From contig NZ_JAQSVC010000005.1 of assembly GCF_029603165.1 (NCBI RefSeq), forward strand, positions 62,001 through 126,000: a stretch of DNA of 64,000 nucleotides. The letters are read 5' to 3'. The notes beneath the pieces are model-generated. The model worked only from the letters and a program-made list of their open reading frames with translations, was not told where the DNA came from and did no database searches. The number at the start of each line of letters is the position of its first letter. The first letter of the stretch is position 1. Origin of the DNA: Galbibacter pacificus. Lineage in GTDB: Bacteria > Bacteroidota > Bacteroidia > Flavobacteriales > Flavobacteriaceae. Shown in pieces: positions 62,216 through 64,000 of this stretch. The position numbers and the translations under genes are program-made.

Positions 62216-63382
62216 TTGAAAAATACGACGCAATCTGATAATAGGCAAGAAAACTTTTTGGATTTAAAAAATTTTAAGGGCGAGGTTTCTGTACATTCAC
62301 CCGGAAGGATTAATTTAATAGGGGAGCACATAGACTATAACGGGGGGCATGTTTTGCCCGCTGCCATCGATAAAAAGATTTACCTTTCTTTTAGAAAAAA
62401 CGGCACGAATGCATGCCATATATGGTCTAAAAATTACCAAACAGGTTTTACTATCGATCTCGATGAGGTTAAACCCAGCCAAACAGAATGGCAAAACTAT
62501 ATTTTGGGCGTTATTCATTACATACACGAGTTAAAACCAAATACGGTAAAGGGGTTCGATTGCGTTATTGACAGCCATTTGCCAATGGGTTCTGGTATTA
62601 GCTCTTCGGCCGCTTTGGAATGTGGTTTTGCCAGCGGACTCAACAAGCTTTTTAATATCGGCCTTACCAAAGGTGAAATTATAATCCTCTCCCGCGATGC
62701 CGAACATAATTATGTAGGTACCAAATGCGGGATAATGGATCAGTTTGCAGTGGTAAAAGGAAAAAAGAAGCACTTAATTTTACTCAACTGCCAAGATTTG
62801 GAACATCAGCTTATAAAATCTGAATTTGTGCCATACCAACTTGTGCTGTTAAATTCCAATGTATCGCATAACCTTGCAAGTAGCGAGTACAATACAAGAA
62901 GGAAAGAATGCGATGAAGCATTGGGGGTTGTAAATAAAAAATATCCGCAGTACAAATATTTGGTAGAAATACCAGAAAACGTAATCATGACATTTAAGGA
63001 CGAGCTTCCCGAAAAAGTCTACAACCGCGCCTTGTATGTTATACAGGAAAACAAACGGACACTCATGGCCGCAAATGCATTGGAGGATGAGCTTTTTGAA
63101 GTATTTGGCAATTTACTATATCAATCGCATCATGGGTTACGTAATTTATATGAAGTTAGTTGCGACGAACTTGATTTTATGGTGGATTTTTCAAAAGATT
63201 ACAATTATGTTTTAGGTTCCAGGATGATGGGCGGTGGTTTTGGAGGGTGTACCATTAATTTAGTTCACCAGGATCATGTTTCTTCATACATTGAAAAAAT
63301 TGGCAAGGCCTACAAAGAAAAATTTAATATTGAATTGAGCCCTATCGAAGTAAACATAAGCAATGGGGTGGAAATACATTGA
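62216..63382 (+). CDS. galK: Galactokinase
   Basis: 388 residues, normal length. Motifs: SPGRINLIGEHIDYNGG (galactokinase signature), LPMGSGISSSAALECG (ATP loop), and MMGGGFGGCTINLV (third GHMP motif). It makes galactose-1-phosphate from galactose and ATP. The start is a TTG at 62216; no ATG lies in frame before the signature, and this start gives an N-terminus of usual length. galT follows after 2 bases. Confidence 0.95.
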   Translation: MKNTTQSDNRQENFLDLKNFKGEVSVHSPGRINLIGEHIDYNGGHVLPAAIDKKIYLSFRKNGTNACHIWSKNYQTGFTIDLDEVKPSQTEWQNYILGVIHYIHELKPNTVKGFDCVIDSHLPMGSGISSSAALECGFASGLNKLFNIGLTKGEIIILSRDAEHNYVGTKCGIMDQFAVVKGKKKHLILLNCQDLEHQLIKSEFVPYQLVLLNSNVSHNLASSEYNTRRKECDEALGVVNKKYPQYKYLVEIPENVIMTFKDELPEKVYNRALYVIQENKRTLMAANALEDELFEVFGNLLYQSHHGLRNLYEVSCDELDFMVDFSKDYNYVLGSRMMGGGFGGCTINLVHQDHVSSYIEKIGKAYKEKFNIELSPIEVNISNGVEIH

Positions 63383-63384
63383 AA

Positions 63385-64000
63385 ATGAGCAATACAATAA
63401 ACAATAAACCGCATAGAAGATATAATATTTTAACTGGCGAATGGATTTTGGTTTCGCCACACAGGACCAAGCGTCCTTGGCAAGGCAAAAAGGATCAAAA
63501 AAGTGAATTACAAAAAGTAGCTTACGACCCAAATTGCTATTTATGCCCAACCAACGAAAGGGCGAGCGGAGACGTAAACCCAGACTATAAGGGAACCTAT
63601 AGTTTTACAAACGATTTTGCCGCGCTTTTACCCGATGTGGAGCCAGAACAATACAAAGAAGGTTTGTTGCAGGCCGAAACCGAAATGGGAAGATGCAAGG
63701 TAGTTTGCTTTTCGCCCAATCATGCGCTTACATTGCCGTTAATGGAAGTCGAAGAAATTACCAATGTAGTAAAACTATGGAAAGAAGAATATAAATCCCT
63801 TGGAGAAAAAGAAGGGATTAACCATGTGCAAATATTCGAAAACAAAGGCACCATCATGGGGTGTAGCAATCCGCACCCGCACGGGCAAATATGGTCGCAG
63901 TCTTCTATTCCGCAAGAGGTTGTAAAAAAACAGGAAAAGCAAAAAGAATATTGGGAGGCCAACAACAGCAGCTTGTTGCAGGATTATTTAAAGCAGGAGC
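63385..64000 (+). CDS. galT: Galactose-1-phosphate uridylyltransferase (N-terminal part)
   Basis: The first 205 codons, from the ATG at 63385; the gene runs off the right edge. Seen: RRYNILTGEWILVSPHR, RPWQGKK, YLCPTNERASGDVNPDY (zinc Cys), FTNDFAALLPD, and the active-site NPHPHGQIW with the nucleophilic His. It exchanges UMP between UDP-glucose and galactose-1-phosphate in the Leloir pathway. Co-transcribed with galK. Confidence 0.95.
   Translation, partial: MSNTINNKPHRRYNILTGEWILVSPHRTKRPWQGKKDQKSELQKVAYDPNCYLCPTNERASGDVNPDYKGTYSFTNDFAALLPDVEPEQYKEGLLQAETEMGRCKVVCFSPNHALTLPLMEVEEITNVVKLWKEEYKSLGEKEGINHVQIFENKGTIMGCSNPHPHGQIWSQSSIPQEVVKKQEKQKEYWEANNSSLLQDYLKQE

Overview
The window reads as chromosome of a Flavobacteriaceae-type bacterium (Bacteroidota). 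It is AT-rich, Shine-Dalgarno sites are scarce, and a few upstream regions carry the Bacteroidetes promoter shape TTG-N18-20-TAnnTTTG. It has two SusC/SusD pairs, a hybrid two-component system, many Bacteroidetes-style lipoproteins, and a 6S RNA of the flavobacterial kind behind zapA. No tRNA, rRNA, CRISPR array, prophage or complete insertion sequence was seen.

Layout. 1-4.4 kb (minus): a cut-off secreted protein, a TonB-dependent receptor and an M23 endopeptidase. 4.5-7.0 kb (plus): a small coiled-coil protein, zapA, a 6S RNA and rny. 7.1-20.6 kb (plus): a small barrel protein, a lactonase-like propeller lipoprotein, a 1389-residue hybrid sensor/regulator, an FGE-like protein, then SusC-SusD-lipoprotein. 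20.9-31.1 kb (minus): GH20 hexosaminidase, BadF-type sugar kinase, NagB fused to a PIG-L domain, and a second SusD-SusC pair. 31.3-34.4 kb (plus): LytS/LytTR two-component pair and a FucP/NagP-type sugar transporter. Together 9-34 kb looks like a locus for N-acetylglucosamine-containing glycans such as chitin oligosaccharides: binding and import, cleavage, phosphorylation, deamination and control.

34.4-45 kb is mixed housekeeping: pentapeptide-repeat protein, ECF sigma/anti-sigma pair, Cu-Zn superoxide dismutase, lipid kinase opposite an App1-type phosphatase, M1 peptidase, dienelactone hydrolase, a DUF805 remnant and a DEAD-box helicase.

45.2-59.6 kb is a nitrate assimilation island: MoaC-MogA fusion (MoaC half looks inactive), a NIR-like rubredoxin protein, a nitrate reductase fused to its own FAD reductase and BFD domain, a NarK-type transporter, a NarX/NarL-like pair, DUF4202, NirD and NirB. 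The heads of the narK and nirB units both carry clusters of TAAGTA/TACTTA half-sites resembling NarL heptamers. Between moaC-mogA and the rubredoxin gene lies an unusual block built of heptanucleotide repeats.

59.8-64 kb: a barrel protein, a VanX-type dipeptidase, then a Nudix-fold regulator divergent from galK-galT (galT runs off the window), with a perfect inverted repeat in the shared promoter region.
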